The notes under the pieces are model-generated. The model had not been told where the DNA came from and searched no databases. It saw only the letters and a program-made list of their open reading frames with translations. From the NCBI GenBank assembly GCA_013398955.1, contig VWPU01006173.1, forward strand, positions 1 to 64,000: a DNA stretch of 64,000 nucleotides, in the 5' to 3' direction. This document shows positions 36,101 to 49,786 of this stretch, piece after piece. The DNA is from Callaeas wilsoni (Eukaryota; Chordata; Aves; Passeriformes; Callaeidae). The translations under genes and the position numbers were made by a program. How positions within the stretch are numbered: position 1 is the first letter of the stretch; each line of letters begins with the position of its first letter.

Positions 36101-38469
36101 CCACTCGCTTCTCGGCAAGACAGCTCTGGAGACACCTTGGCACTGCTGGCCCCAGCAGCTTGCTAGCCCAGGAGCACAGCAATACAACAGGCAGTGGCTC
36201 CAAGTCCTAGGGCATAGCAAATATGCTCTGGAAAACCAGCCTGGCATCGGGGAAGCATCATTCACTTCAAATATATCTTCATTTAGCAGGCAGAAATCTC
36301 ATGCTTTGCTCAGCCACTGTCACCCCTTTGAAAATATAGTTTGGTTTTATGAACCATTGAAAACAATCTGCAGTGTGGGCAGCGGCTGCCTCCAAAGTAT
36401 CAATCAGCAGGGTCCACATACAGCTGACATTTGTCCCTTAATAATATAATTGCAGCTAAAACAAGAAAGGAACCTGGAGCTCTGGGCTTTTTTACTGATT
36501 AAAGAAAGGAACAGCAGTTCTTCAGATAATTTTAAAGTGGCCAGAAGCTGAGAGCAGGCTCAGCGAGGCAAACCTCAGCGTGTGGAGCAGTCCCAGAAGC
36601 TCCAAAAACACAACCAGCAGAAGACAAGAGCCAACAGCAGACACAGTGCTAACATCTAATGGGATTCTGCAGAAAAACCAGCAGTGGGGTCTGGCACAGA
36701 AACGTGGACTGCATGAGTGGACCACCCACAGATGCTGCACATCACCCATCAGGTGAGACCCCACTCTTAATTCGGACTTGTCTGCGAGGTTACAGTGACC
36801 CCAGCCCCACTCCAGCCCCATGGCTGCAGGAGGAGCTGTTGGGAAGCCCAGTGCTGCCCAGCCCAGCAGCAGGAACCAGCTTAATTACAGCAGGTTCAGC
36901 AGCACAGAAAACTCCTGAGTCACATCGAGCTGTTAATTACCAGCCCTTAACAGGATTTGAGGGCTCACGCCAGCGAAACCGCCTTCCTCTCTCGTGCTGC
37001 CCTACTACGCAAAGCTCTCAGTTTGACTTAAGTTTATGTGACTGACCCAAATATTCATACCCTCAGGGCTGGAGTATTGTTTAAAATCATGATTTCTGCA
37101 CAAAAATCTAGGAGAAACCCAGCAATTGCTGCACCCTGTGGTCTGCATCTCTGGCTACCTCTTTCTTCTGCGGAAAACTTCAGGGTCCAATCCCCCGCCC
37201 ACCTTTCAAGAGTGGCACTTTGCTGTTCCTCTTGTCCCTGGAAAGGGGACTGGGCCATCCTAGCGCCCATCTGAGCTCCAGGGACACTGCCAAGCCATCA
37301 CTGCAGGACACTCGACTTCAGGGAAAACAGCCTCAAAAGGGTGACTGACAACAGCTGCTCCCTGCTCCATCAGGAGCTGCAGAGCATGTCCCTGCTGCCC
37401 TTTGAGCCTGGTAGGAACAACAGGACAATAACAGAGCCTGGATTCCTATGCAAAAGTGATGACTGAAAACTTTAAGCCCTGTCCCTGCTTGTTGCCCAAC
37501 CTCCCTGTCAGCCCAGGCAGGCAGGCGGCTCTTTGGGAAGCATTTCTGATCATCCCATGGAGGAAGGACATCGGGCTCTCCGAGCAGGAGAGCTGCTGGA
37601 AGCCCAGCACAGACACCTGTGCTCCAGAGGGCAGGAAGCAGGTTCTTCTTAAGGCACATATATCCTGCTTTTCTGCCAGGAAGGAGGGGGGAACGGCCCC
37701 AGACGCCAGACCGGGGCTGGGATTTCCACCCCAGGACAGTGCTGAGCTGGAGGCTCTCTTAACCCCGCTAATCCTCTTTGGCTAGGAGCTAATTACATTC
37801 CCAGTGAGAGCAGGGACCCTTGGGAAGGGGGCAGGGAGGCACGGCACACCGGGAGTTGAACACAGGCTCGGCTGCTGGCACCCTGCTCCAGCGAGGGCAG
37901 GTGAGGCAGGGGCCCGACGCTCCTCCCTGCTCTCTTTTTAGCTCTTCTCTCAAACCTATGTGCCGACACCAAAATAATTTTGGCACAAAACCTTTCCTCA
38001 GCTCTCCTTCTCTAACCCATCCTCCGGCTGCCGGCAGCAACACCCTGTTCTGCTCAAAGGCTGATCTCAGGGAGCTTTTTTCATCTCACTGAAGTCCCTT
38101 TTCCCAGGCATTCCTCCCTGCAGTCGAGTGCAGGAGCTGCCGCGGCTGCTTCTGCAAGTAGGGCAGGTCAGCCCCGTCCTCAGCATCAGCATCCCGAACC
38201 TGAGCAGTGCAGCATCCCACCCTGGGCAGCTGTTCCGCTCAGGGATCAATTTTATCCCGCGGGAGCTCTTGGATCATGATGAAAAGAGAGGTCCAGGGCT
38301 TTCCAGACAGCATTTGATACCGTGATTCACAAGCTCTTTGCAAGAAATCCATCTGAACGGGCTGGTTTGTACCTGGCTGCAGACACAAGGGGAGCAGCAG
38401 AAGGGGAACATGTCCCATGGCGGGCTCAAGCAAACGCTGCTCCTGCACCTGGTGATATCACATCCAGGA

Positions 38470-38653
38470 GAATCACAGAATGGTTTGGATTCAAAGGGAC
38501 CTTAAAGCTCATCTCATTCCACCCCCCTTACCATGGGCAGGGACACAATCCACTGGACCAGAACACTCAAAGCCCCATCCAGCCTGGCCTTGAGCACTTC
38601 CAGGGATGGGAAGTCCACATCTTCTCTGGGAAACCTGTTCCTGTGTCTCACCA
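38470..38653 (-). mobile_element. CR1 LINE tail, reverse orientation
   Basis: Begins AGAATCACAGAATGGTTTGG, with AAGGGACCTTAAAGCTCATC, ACCATGGGCAGGGACACAAT, AGCCTGGCCTTGAGCACTTC and CTGGGAAACCTGTTCCTGTG. It is followed by a short TATA-rich stretch at 38667-38690. Confidence 0.92.
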
Positions 38654-41600
38654 TCATATGATAGGCATATACTCTATTATATATACATACAATGCATGGA
38701 ATAAGGAACCCAACACCATTAACTGGTGAGACCAGACAGGGCAACACAGCAGCACCACCCCATAACAACACAAACGTTATAAAAAAAGAGATGTTTTTTA
38801 CAATGTGCGGGGAAATCAAGGGGGAAAAAGCAGTTTTAGGATCTGGATGGGGTATGGCAAATACCACAAATCAGTAAGAAGACCCTCCTGAGGGTCAGGT
38901 GCCCATTGGAGGTAACAGCCTGGCACCTGGGAATCAGCAGTGTTCTACAATGAAACTCGTCACCGCTCCTGTTTCAGGCTGGTTAATTAGGCAAAGGGGC
39001 ATTCTGCCATGTTTATTTAGTAACACAACATGCATAGTTCATTTGTTCCTTAATACAAAACCCCTGGAGTCAATTGGGGTCAACCAGGGTTACTGGGAGA
39101 ACATCACACAAGCACAGGGCAATCACGCTGCAAGCCAGCTCTTGCCAGATCACTTGTTCCCTCAGCAGACTCTGCCATAAACAGGAGTGAGTTCCTAAGT
39201 CCCCAGTGAAATGACCCAGCACTTTGTCTTCCTCCAACAGAAACCTCTTCCCTTCCTGCACGGCATTGGGCTGAGCCTGTAGGAAATCTGGGAGAGTCCC
39301 AAAGTGTCAGCTCTGGCTTGATAACGTCTCATAGTACTGCTCCCAGGATCCAGCTCCTGGAGGAGGTGTGAGGAGGTGGGAGGAAGCTCCAGGCACCTGT
39401 ACTCCTGGTATTTCACATAAACAACTTATTTAAAGCTGGGTAATGTGTATCATGGCAAGCAAGCAGAGGAAGTGGAAGTCAGGCACACTTCTGGGCTTCC
39501 TCTGCTGGTCACCCACAGCTTCCAGAGCCACCACAGTCCACACACTTCTCCTGGGATGTACTGCCAAAATGCGACCCTTGTCCCTAAACTCCTCACGTGC
39601 CCTAGGCTTCCAGTCCTCACCAGCACCTTCTGATCATGCCCACCAAGACCCAAGGCCAGAGGAAAGCCAGCCTTGCTGGCAGATCTTGTGCAAACTCTGG
39701 GCTCAGAGGCGCTACCCAGCTTCTGATGAATGGGATACTCTTGGAGCATCCTTCACCTGCACAAGCATCAGTCTATAGTGGTGCAAGGACAATGAGGGAA
39801 GCACAAGTCACCCTTTTCTTTGGGTGGCTGAGCACCTATGCAGCTCAGCCAGCGAGTCCACAAAAAAATAGCACTTTTAGTATTTTCTTCTCTTTTGGTA
39901 GGTTTGAGTGCACTTGGCTGAACAGAGTGCTGGGGAGGAGGCAGCTCCTTGGATACCTCCCCAGGCAGCTGCAGAGGGTGGGAGGGGACGGCAGGGACAC
40001 AGAGCCTCCGACTCCATCTTTAGATCAGGAGTGGGATGGGAATGAAAATACCATGGGTATAATAACACATCCTTCCAGGGAAATCAGAAGTTTAAGGGGG
40101 TTGCAAATAGGGGCAACAGCCTTTCCCGCTTTCTGGAAGAGACAATACAACTTTATTTGCAGGAAACACATGGTTTTAGCACTATTTTCCTGCAAAACTC
40201 CATCCTTCCTCCAAAAACCAGGCCACTGTGGGCCATGCCTTCTCCCTCCCTGTGACTTAAGCTTTTTGGGGCCAGGATGAAGCCTTGCCCAGGCTCCAGG
40301 GGTGTGTGCAGAGGGTGCTGCCCATCTCACCCCCAGTTTGTGCTCCTCTGCACTTAACAGAATCGAGATCAAATCCCTCATTAGCTTTCACACAACTTCC
40401 AAGGGCAGCTTATAGCCAAGGTCCTAATTCATCAAGCAATTAATGGATCAAGCCTCACTACTTCAAAGAGTGAGTTCTGGTATTTGCATGAATCTCAGGG
40501 CTTGGGACAAGCCCATGTGAGCTGCAGGCAAAAAGAGATCAGACCACAGAGCAATTTTCCCAGAAGATCAAGCAAACCTAAAGGCCAACCGCATTAACAG
40601 ACCTTGCGATGTTTTCCTTTCTTCAGAAAGTTTTTGTTAAAAACATTCACAGCCCAAGTGCTGCATTTCTTCATCAACTCTTATAAAAATAAATCCCATA
40701 AACCAAGCAACCATGCTGAGCTGGACAAAGGTTCAGTGTAAAGGGAAACAAAACCCATAACAGCACAATGCCTGGGTAAGACCTCGCTGTGGGTGCTCAC
40801 TCTACGTGAAGGCTCGTAGATGTTGCAGGGATGAGCTGCAGCAAGAAACACTAAGAGGGACATAAAGGCTAGGGTGGGTTTGCCAAGGGTGTCTGAAGGC
40901 ATTTGCTGAAGAGCTGAGGGAACCTAGGCAGAGTCCAACCTTCAAAATCTGAAATTTAATCGCTGGTGTCGGCTAGTGACCCTGGAGACAAGAGCTGAGG
41001 GAGAGCTCACCTTTCCCTGGTACATGCAGAGATCACCACGTTACTGGCTACAACCCAACCCCAAATTAATTCTCTAATTAATTAATTAGCAGCCTGGTGC
41101 CAGCAAGCGCATTAAAGCCTTTTCACCAATCCAGGAGCTTTCTGAAGCCTGGGAACACATTGCTGCCCAGGGGCATGCCAAAACAGGGGTTCAGCCCTAC
41201 CCAAAGAACAAACACTTGGACAGCTTTCCTCACTCAAACCCCCGGGGCAGGGAGGAAGCAGTGGTGGGAGCAACAGCAGGAGCAGAGCACTGGCATTGAA
41301 AACAGCATTGCATACATGGAGATGGCCATCTGGGGGGTTTGCACCTCCACAGGCACTCTGGGAGAGCGTCTCCTCCACCGCACCGTGACCAGCAGCAGCA
41401 GCTTCAGGAGGAACAGAAAATTACTGGGTGTAATTGAAACTGCAGGGAGGAGCTAGGGACATAAAATGTAATTATCTGCCGTGGAATGGAGCCAAGATTA
41501 GCAATCCTACTTCTGGTCACTTCAAGTTCCCATTAACTTCTCCATGTGCTGATGTTATCAACTCTGTATCTTAGTTTGCTGCGAGATGCAGCGCTTCCAG

Positions 41601-42490
41601 GAGCAAGCCCTGGGCCTCCTCTGGTCAGGGTCTCAAATCACTTGTACAGGAGGGGGTGAAGGCCCTGGAAGATTTCCATCCCTAGCTTCCAAGGTGGAAG
41701 GGGCAGGAGGATGCTCCAGCTGAACCAGTTGCACCACTCTCCTCTCCAGGCACCAGTGGCTAGAATTGGCTAAGGTGCTTTTGTGGTGCTTGGGAAGATG
41801 ATCTGGATGGGCATCACAACAATTCGGAGACAGTCTCAACTATAACAGGTAAGATTGGGTGGATTTCATACCATCTCAGCCTCCATTCTCCTCTCCTTGC
41901 ACTCCATCTCAGTAGGCTGCAGAAAGCACACTCAATTCACATCCAAACAACACCGGGCATCCCCACATCCACTCCATGCTCAGCCCATTCCACTGTCCTG
42001 CATCCAGGCTCCTCTTGCTGAGGCCCTGACACTTTTTTCCCGTGTGTCGCTTTCCTTGCAGCCTCAGCATTCAAGAATGCAGGAGCTGCAGAACATCCCT
42101 CATTAGCCTCATCTCCTGTCTGGCCAAGGCCTCCACCCACAGCAACAGGAGGCAGATGCTAGTTGGTGACTGGCACTTGCATGACCTCACTCTTGGACAC
42201 CTTTGGGAAGCAGTGGGCACTGCTGGGGGTGCCCTTAACAGCAGCCATGCCTTCCTCTGCTCCTTGCATGAAATCAGTGTACACACATGAAATCCATGTC
42301 TTTGCCAAGAGGTGGAGGACCACGGACTCCAGCCCTGCAGCTTGCCCCAGGAGGAACTTGGCTTCAGCAGTTTCTTAAAGGCTTTTTTATAGACCTTTGA
42401 AAGCAAGCACCCCATCTTTTCTCCATTTTAAGCAAGGAGAGAGCACGCACCCCTGGATCAGAAGACGCCCACCCCCACCGGCCCCCTTAC

Positions 42491-43297
42491 CTCCACGAGG
42501 TGAGGCGTGGGGTTGAAGCCACACATGTTGCAGACCTGCTGCCGGCAGGTTGTGCAGGTGTTGTAGTTGGGGGGCTCACTGGAGCCCACATTGATCTCCG
42601 CCTTGCACAGGGGGCACGAGACCCTTGCTTTCGGCACTTCCTTTGGCTTGACACCCTGCTCCGGTTTGCCCGGCTTCGCCGCCGCTGCGGCACCAGCCCG
42701 GCCCTGTGCCCCTGGGGCTTTGGGACCAGCCTCTTTGCTGGCATCGCTGAAGACAATTTTTGGAGGCACTTTGCCAGGAGACGGCTGGCTCGGAGCGGGG
42801 GCCTCTGGCTGGACAGACATGAGCGTGCTGGCCTGGGTCAGGAGGGATGCCCCGAAGCCGAAGAGCTTCCCTGTGAGCCCCTCCTGGGGCTGCTCTGGTG
42901 CTCCAGCCCCGGGGGCCGGGGCAGCAGGCTTCGCCCCTGCATCTCCTGGCGTCTTTCTCTGCTCGGAAGGGGAAGGCTTGGCTTGCTGATGCTGTGGGGA
43001 GGACCTGGCCTGATGCTGCGGGGAGGATCTAGCCGCCTCCTGAGGTTTTGGCTGTCCTTGGCCATGCGGTTCCCTCTGTGGCGTTGTGGGCTGAGGTTTG
43101 GGTTGCTCTTGTGGCAGGGGGCGGGGGGCTGGTGGGGTCTTATCTGCAGCCGGGGGTGGTGGGTGCTTGGCTGGGGACTGGGAGGGGGAAGGCGAAGGGG
43201 AGTGCAGCTGCTGCTGGCTCTTGGAGCGAGGAGCGGTGGTCATGTCCATCCCCAGCGCCCGCTGCATCTGGCAGTTCAAGCACAGCCATTCCTTCAC
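42491..43297 (-). CDS. BSN: Bassoon exon joining zinc fingers 1 and 2
   Basis: The acceptor is CCTTGTCTTGCAG (AG at 43299-43298) and the donor GTGGAG|GTAAGG (GT at 42490-42489). It has 269 codons and phase 0 on both sides. It opens VKEWLCLNCQMQRALG, the last cysteine pair of zinc finger 1; the first six cysteines must be in an upstream exon beyond 64000. The middle is Ser/Pro/Gln/Lys-rich and probably disordered. Residues about 225-269 give the first three cysteine pairs of finger 2 (CPLC, CTTC, CNMC) and end GFNPTPHLVE. Both fingers are thus split by a phase 0 intron at the same place. A start codon is not expected here: the frame simply continues from upstream. Confidence 0.96.
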
Positions 43298-46200
43298 CTG
43301 CAAGACAAGGAGAGGACAGGGGCAGTGAGTGATGGGCAGGTACAGCTGCCTGCAGGCAGCCCCAGCACACCCTTACCTCCCCCCAAACAGACCCCACACG
43401 GCCACAGGAATCAGCCATCAGCCCCTGAAAAACATGTTGGTACCATGTTCTTCACTAGCAGTACCTCGCAGTCAGGGCGAGCAGCCCCCATCTGTCACAG
43501 GTACCCACGGCACAGCACGCCGGCGTGAACGCCAGCTTTAATTAGCCTTGGTCTGCTTCCAAGGCTTCTGCTGTGAAGCAACTGCTTGCCATGAGGCTCT
43601 GCCTCTCCTGGGGAAAGAGGGGCCTTTCCGAGGGCTCACAGCTCCATCACCTCCCCAAAGCCCAATTTTTCCCTCCTGCTTGGTGACCAGAGACAGCAAA
43701 GAGAACAGCCAAGGCGAAATGAGGAAACACCACTGTGCCATGCCCAATGCTTCCCTGGGGCTAGCAGAGATGGATTTTCTGGAATCAGTGCAGTGGTTAT
43801 GATATTCCACCTGAAAATTTGGCTCTGGAATGCTGTAAGGGAGCACAAAGAGTGCTGCTCCTAGCACAATGCATCTGCACTTCCGGGAAGGCAAAGTGCA
43901 GGCTGGGGAGCAAAGGGTTAATTTTCCACTCTCACCATGATGAACTTTTGCATGCAAATGAAAAATAGAACAGTTCCCTGGCTAAGTGGTGATAAACGAA
44001 AGACTTTCCCCACGAGAGACGTTCCCTGTGACACACTAATGTCTAAATTAAGTTAATTAAAGAGGCTGTAGAGCCTTTCCATATGAGGAATCACCAGGAT
44101 GCTCAGCAGCTCCACAAGTATTAATATACAGCACAGCAGGACAGCCAGGTCTGCTTGCAAAAGACTTCTCCAAGACAAGCAACTAAGGTGGCAAAAAGGA
44201 CCAGAACATTCCCAAAAACTGGAGCTGCACCCAGGACAAGCAGATGCAGAGCCTGGCAGGGGCAGCATCTGACAGCTCCTGGCCCCTGCGCTCTCTCGGG
44301 GCTGCACATCCCACACCCACTGCACGAGGTGTGGATCTTCCTGTCCTTCATTCCGGAAGCCATCTCTTCATTCCAGTGTTACGGATCACCTCTGCGGCTC
44401 AGCTTAATTCCAGCTGCAGAGACATTAATCACCTTGCCCAGTCCTACAGCTCCAGGTCTGCTTGGCTTTTTGGTCCTGTGGTTGGAGGCATGGGTGATTC
44501 ATAACTTGGCCTCAGGGTTTTCCCCCCTACACTCCAACCACACAACAGGCACATTTCAACCTTTTTCTGCTCACGGGAGCTGCCTGCAGAGATGCAGATG
44601 GGTGTTATTGTAGGTCTCATGACAGGACATGATGGCAAGTCCTTGAGAGGTGAGGCAGATAAGCCCTAAACCCCTCCTAACAAGTCCTCTCCCCAGAAGG
44701 GTTCTCATAAAGGCCAGCCTTCAAATAATAAACTTCTAAAAACAGAGGAAATTCAGATCAGCTAGGAAAGATGCGTTCAAATTCAGGGGCAGTGGATGAA
44801 CAAATCTCCACCTGCCCACCTTGCCCCTTCCCCTCTCTGCCCAGCCCCTGCTGGGTGCCAAGGCTTGGCGTTGCCTCCAGCAAAGCTCTCCCCACCACCT
44901 TACAAGCCTGGCTGTACGTCAGCTCTGTGCTTTTCCCACACTTCCCTGTACTCGCTGAGCTCCCACGCCACTCTCTACACCAGCCTCCGCTCGAGTCCTC
45001 CACTTGGAGCCGAGGGAAAACAGCCTCAATTTTCCCCAGCAATTTTGCGCTACATTGTCGTTTCTCCAAGCTGTTCCAAAGGAGCCACATTATATTTAGT
45101 TCCTGAAAATAGTACTTTAGTTTTTATAATTTCTTAGGGTCTTGCCGTCTCTCTTCTGACATCCAGAATTTCTTGCATTATTTTTGCTTTCACACCCCCT
45201 GGAATTTCTTCCCACTGTTCTATTTCAAGAGAGTGTCTACCAAAATCCCATCAGCTTTGCCCACCATCCCCATCAGCTCAAATTAAGGGAGAACCAATCC
45301 TTTCTATTCAGGTTCTTGTTCCCAGGATGCAAGAAATTCAAATCTTCCCTCTCTGCATAATCTCCTTACCCGCACTTTAAGACCCTTAGTGAGGTGGAAA
45401 CAGGGGGAAGAGGAGATCCACTCCCTCCCTGAGGCACACACAGTCCCCATTTTGCCCTTGTCCAAGGCTCCTCCAGGAAAACCTGAGCACTGGAAGGCAC
45501 TGTGCCCGGGTCCTGCGGCCACAGGAGCTGCATATGGCTCATGGACAAGCCCACCAGGACCTCCCTGAGCTCAGGGCTGAAGAACAATGGGATCACTGTA
45601 ACTTTCTCACTTTTCACAATGAACCTACCACCCAGATAGGAAAAAGCCAGGGGGTGTTTTAGATGGGATAGGAGCATCCAATTGCCCTTGGTGACTTGGT
45701 GAGGAACTGCTGAGGAACATCTGTCCTGAGGAGCAGGAGAAGGCTGCAGGAAATACAGTGGGGCATGAGCTCCCAGAGCAAGCATTTGAAATGTAAATTG
45801 AGTTGGGATTATCACAAATTGCCTGGCCGGCCTCCACTGATGCAACTGATGACACACCGTGTGGGTTACACAGATCAAAGACAACTTAAAGGCTGCTGCA
45901 GGGAAGATAGCAAAGAGGCAAGGCTGAGTTGTCTTGCCAAAGATCCTTCCCCCAAGGAGGAGAAAGGAGAAGGGAAAAGCCTGCGTGATAAAGAAATAGT
46001 AGGAAAAAATCATTATTTTCATCCTCTTTTCCCCTATTTCTCTCTACTGTTTTCTGGGCACCTTCCCCCTGCATGATGAATCTGCAAGCTACAAGAGAAG
46101 CATTTAGAGGATGGTGATGCAAGTCAATGAAATAATCCCATTCCATCTATTTCTGTGTCCTGTTTGCCTAAATCAGAAGTTTCAGGGGTTGGATTAGTAA

Positions 46201-46629
46201 AGATTTACACCCAGCCTCTTCCTAGAAAGAATGGGTGTCCATCACTGGGTGGAGATGGAGGAGCTGTTAATGAGACAGATATGATGGACATGCTGTAATC
46301 ACTGTCCTGGAACATTTGGGAACAAGCAGGACAACATTCGTTATGAGGATGAAGCATTTCCATCTTATTAGCAATTGAGAAGAACATTCAACAACATCTA
46401 CCAACACCAGAAGATATTTAAATTTGGCAGAATTGAATAATTTTGCATCCAAGAGCTCTGAGAGAACTAAGAAAACTGCTGCGTGCTGATGTTCGTTTTT
46501 AAGAGGAAATTTTAGGACGCTGGAAGAGTCTTCTGCTTGAAGAAGGCAAAGGTATGGCCTAAAGGGGACAGGGAGCCAGACATCTGTCCAAGGCAGAAAG
46601 ACAGTGCAGAGAACTGAAGGACACACAAA

Positions 46630-47550
46630 TACGCCCATCAACATGGTTTCAGGAAAAATAGGTCACAGCAAAGCAAACCTGATTTTATTCTCTGCACATC
46701 TGATATTAGTAATGCACAGAAGTAATATCCTTGATGTCCTAAAGGTGTTTTGACCTAGTAATGTATGACATGCTGACAAAAATAAAAAGCACTACAGAAT
46801 ATGAATAGTGAATATGCTAAATGGATTTCAGACTGGCTACCTGTCTGAGCTGGGGGCAACGAGAGCTCACCACTGCCAAGGTATCATCACCTCACTACGG
46901 GCAGTGCCGCTCACACACAGTGGATTTTGGTAAAACCACAGAATCAGAACGGTTTTGGTTGGAAGAGACCTTAAAGATCATCTCATTCCAGCCCCCCGTA
47001 TCTTAAATATCGATGAAGATGAGCCTCTGCTGCGTGCCAAACCTGTGCTCAGTCCATGCAGGAAGCCTGGAGCTGGAAGTAGGAGCGAGGAGGTGGCTCA
47101 GCCTCCTCTTCCAGCACCAAGGGACTCCTCCCAGAGCCCTCAATGGTTCCACACCGACATTTTAAGGAGATTAGTAAAACACTGTGGGAGATACAGACCG
47201 GATCTGTAAGAGTGATTCCAGGGATGCAGAAAATGTCTGAAATGAGAGAATTGACGAGGTTCATCTTTTTCGTTTATCAAAGAGAAGATTAAGAAGTGAC
47301 TTGATTACGATATAGCAGCACATTCAGTGGAAACAATATCAGGTACTAAAAGGTTGTTAATTAGGCAGAAAAAGGCATAAAAAGAACTAATGACTGGAAG
47401 TGGAAGCCAAATATATTAAGCATCACTTTTAACAGCAGATGTTTCTAACCATTAAAGCAAATTATACACATGCTGTTGGGCTCAGCAGAAGACTCAGGGA
47501 GGTAAAGCTTGCAGGCCTTTCATCTATAGGGTATTTTATGCCTGTTCTGA
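46630..47550 (+). mobile_element. Old CR1/L3-like LINE remnant
   Basis: Patches resemble the coding and 3' part of an ancient CR1-clade LINE: TGTTTTGACCTAGTAATGTA with GACATGCTGACAAAAATAAA, GGATTTCAGACTGGCTACCT, then GAAGTGACTTGATTACGATA, CAGTGGAAACAATATCAGGT and AATGACTGGAAGTGGAAGCC. It is badly decayed with no open frame. The bounds are approximate. A younger CR1 piece at 46934-47000 lies inside it. Confidence 0.5.
46934..47000 (-). mobile_element. Very short CR1 LINE tail nested in an older LINE
   Basis: Only about 67 bases: ACCACAGAATCAGAACGGTT, GGTTGGAAGAGACCTTAAAG and ATCATCTCATTCCAGCCCCC. It is the extreme 3' end of CR1 in reverse orientation. Confidence 0.85.
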
Positions 47551-47968
47551 TCTCACAAGCTTTGATAGCTGGAACCATCCCATCTGTACGGACATTTGAA
47601 ACGTTTGTATCTGATACCTGACCTGCCCCAGCCTGCACGCAGTGCCCAACACCCCCACGATCACCAGCCTTACCCTTCCCACCACAGACCCCTCCAACAC
47701 CCCAGAATATTCCTCAAAACCCCCTTCCAAATCTTGTTATTGCCCAGTGCATGGGTAGGTCAGCAAGTGGCGGCGCTTGCTGGGTCACAGCTGCCAGATG
47801 TGCCTCCCCCCTCAATGCAGTCCTGCGAGCACCGACCATTTGCAAATCCCATTAGGAATGAAAACTTTCCAATCAGCGTTTTCTTTAAAAAAATTGCAGC
47901 AGGAATATCCACAGCACGTGCTGGCTCTGCCCAGTGCAGATTTAAACACTGGTAAGAATTATAAATTG

Positions 47969-47993
47969 GATATATATACATACACATATATAA
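47969..47993. repeat. AT-rich simple repeat
   Basis: Alternating TATATATA with interspersed CATACACA; a typical TA/CA microsatellite. Confidence 0.8.
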
Positions 47994-49786
47994 AATTACA
48001 GGCATGGTGGGCTAGACTGTGACCTTCTGCAGAGCAGGTACATAAGGGGGACCAAGATCCATCTCTGTGCCCTGTGGTTTCCAAACCATCTAGAAAAACA
48101 CCAGGAAGAGCACATGTTTTAAAAGTATCTGAAATGACAGACACAGCTTGAGTCTACAAGGCTTCTGAAGTTATTCTAACACCACCTATTTTAGGAGACT
48201 GTGTGAAAATAGCCCACCCCCAGTATCTGTTACCAGGAGATGTGAGGGACTGCTGGTTATGTGCAGGTTGTTTTGCTCCCCTGAGGTAAGACAATACAGC
48301 TCTAAAAGTATCTCAAGCATAGAGTTCAGTCTTTGCAGTGGGCAGAAGCTTTAAAATGAGCACTGTAAGCAGAAAAAACATCGTAATTGAACATCCAAGA
48401 TATTTTCACGCCAAAACTTAGGATTATAATAAAGAGTAATTCTGTCTTTGCTGAGGGTTGGTTATTTTGGACCATTTGGAGGTCACCCAGGATGCTATCC
48501 TACTACAGAAAAATAATAAAACCAAAAAGGAGAGACCATATTTAGATTACCATACTTTGGAGACTTGAGATGGAAAAGTTCCTCACCAGCTCTACCTGTT
48601 TAGCCCTCACTGCAGCCAAAGCCATCAACCTTGCTAGCTAAACACCCCCGTGTCAGAGGAGGCCATTGGGCTCCGTCCATCTGACCTGTTTTAAACAATT
48701 ATTTTAGACTGCAAAGAACAGCTCCCAAGTCATCTTGAGTCCAGCATAATCAATCCCACCCAAAGGTGACCATTTTGGACAGGACAGAGAAAAGGAGCTT
48801 TGTTCAGCTGAAAAACCAGAAGTCAAGTTCATGGGAATTCAGAACAGAAAAGGAACATGGGTTTTCTGTGAGTTGCCCAAAACATGTGTATTTAATATTC
48901 TACAAAACTGGAAATCCTGAACAAACCCCCCCAACCATGTTTGGGAAGAGCAGGACAGGGCACCTCTGGCAGCAGCTCTTCAATTCCAAGAGCTCCAAAT
49001 GGGCCCCTTCCCCAGAGCCCCCCTAGAGGAAGCCACCCCTCAGTGGATGCATCCCAAGGCCACAATCACAGCTCCCTCTGCCTTTTGCAGGCACCAGTAT
49101 GAGCATAAAAATAACCCAGGCTGGAACTGGGTAACGAAGGTACTGTGTTAATCAGGCTAATAGAGAGGCTCAACACCAGGATCACTGACTAGATGGAGAA
49201 AGGTTTCATTCATGGCTGCTACTGGCTTATCCTGGAGGAACACTACAACAGCCTGGCCTCTCCCGAGAGCTGCCAGTGGCCTGCCTGAGAGTGTCCTTAA
49301 GTGTCTTCAGCTCGGCAGCTCTGCTTGCACATGAGAACTGTTGTCTCACAGAATCAGCCAGTCAGCGAAACGTCCCTTCCATCCATGCCTCCAGGATCCA
49401 CTCCTGAGGAGCTCTCTGGGGGGCACATCTCGTGTTTTACACTGTCTCACTGAAATCTGCCAAAGCCACATACTCTGCAATTAAACAGCATCCTGATCCA
49501 AGGGAAGAGGCAGCGCTTGAAGGCAGCCCTTGGCTAGAGAACAGAGGGAACAGCAAGTTATGGGGAGCTGGGATACTGCTGGGAAGGCAGGAGGTGGGAA
49601 TGGCTGCAGGAGAGCAGGGAAAGCTCAGCAAATCCTAGAGGAGCTGCTGATGCATGGAAAAAACTAAAGGTACCATGTAGATCAGGTTTTCTACACCATC
49701 CCAGACTGGCTGGTGAAGCGTATGACAAACACCAATATACACCTTTTTCTGAAGTTTTGGCTTTGTTTTATAGCAGAACTAAACTC

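Larger units (their letters stand above)
14372..42490 (-). other. Large BSN intron (28.1 kb) splitting zinc finger 2
   Basis: The donor is GTGGAG|GTAAGG at 42490 and the acceptor CTTTTGCAG ends at 14372, phase 0. It contains CR1 tails near 15440, 16890, 22590, 31050, 33030 and 38470, a partial LTR and an assembly duplication around 22864-23383, a minisatellite at 16484 and a short tandem repeat at 18898. Open frames of 60-180 codons are scattered on both strands without supporting splice sites or recognisable protein motifs. The remaining sequence is unique and moderately AT-rich, with several TAATTA-rich spots, for example 19250-19400 and 41065-41090, that could be regulatory. No RNA gene was recognised. 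Confidence 0.85.

Noticed and set aside
35627..36166. 179-codon plus-strand open frame
   Set aside because: No recognised protein pattern; it runs opposite to the short frame noted at 35709-35494.
42491..43297. Assignment of the gene to PCLO (Piccolo)
   Set aside because: Zinc fingers and several blocks are shared, but the QT-motif exon, the AYHLGQEETDWFDKPR block and the FGKKF..FW end fit Bassoon, and no PDZ or C2 domain exons follow.
45366..46022. 218-codon minus-strand open frame in the upstream intron
   Set aside because: No recognised motif and no convincing splice sites or Kozak context; the composition changes along it as in random sequence.
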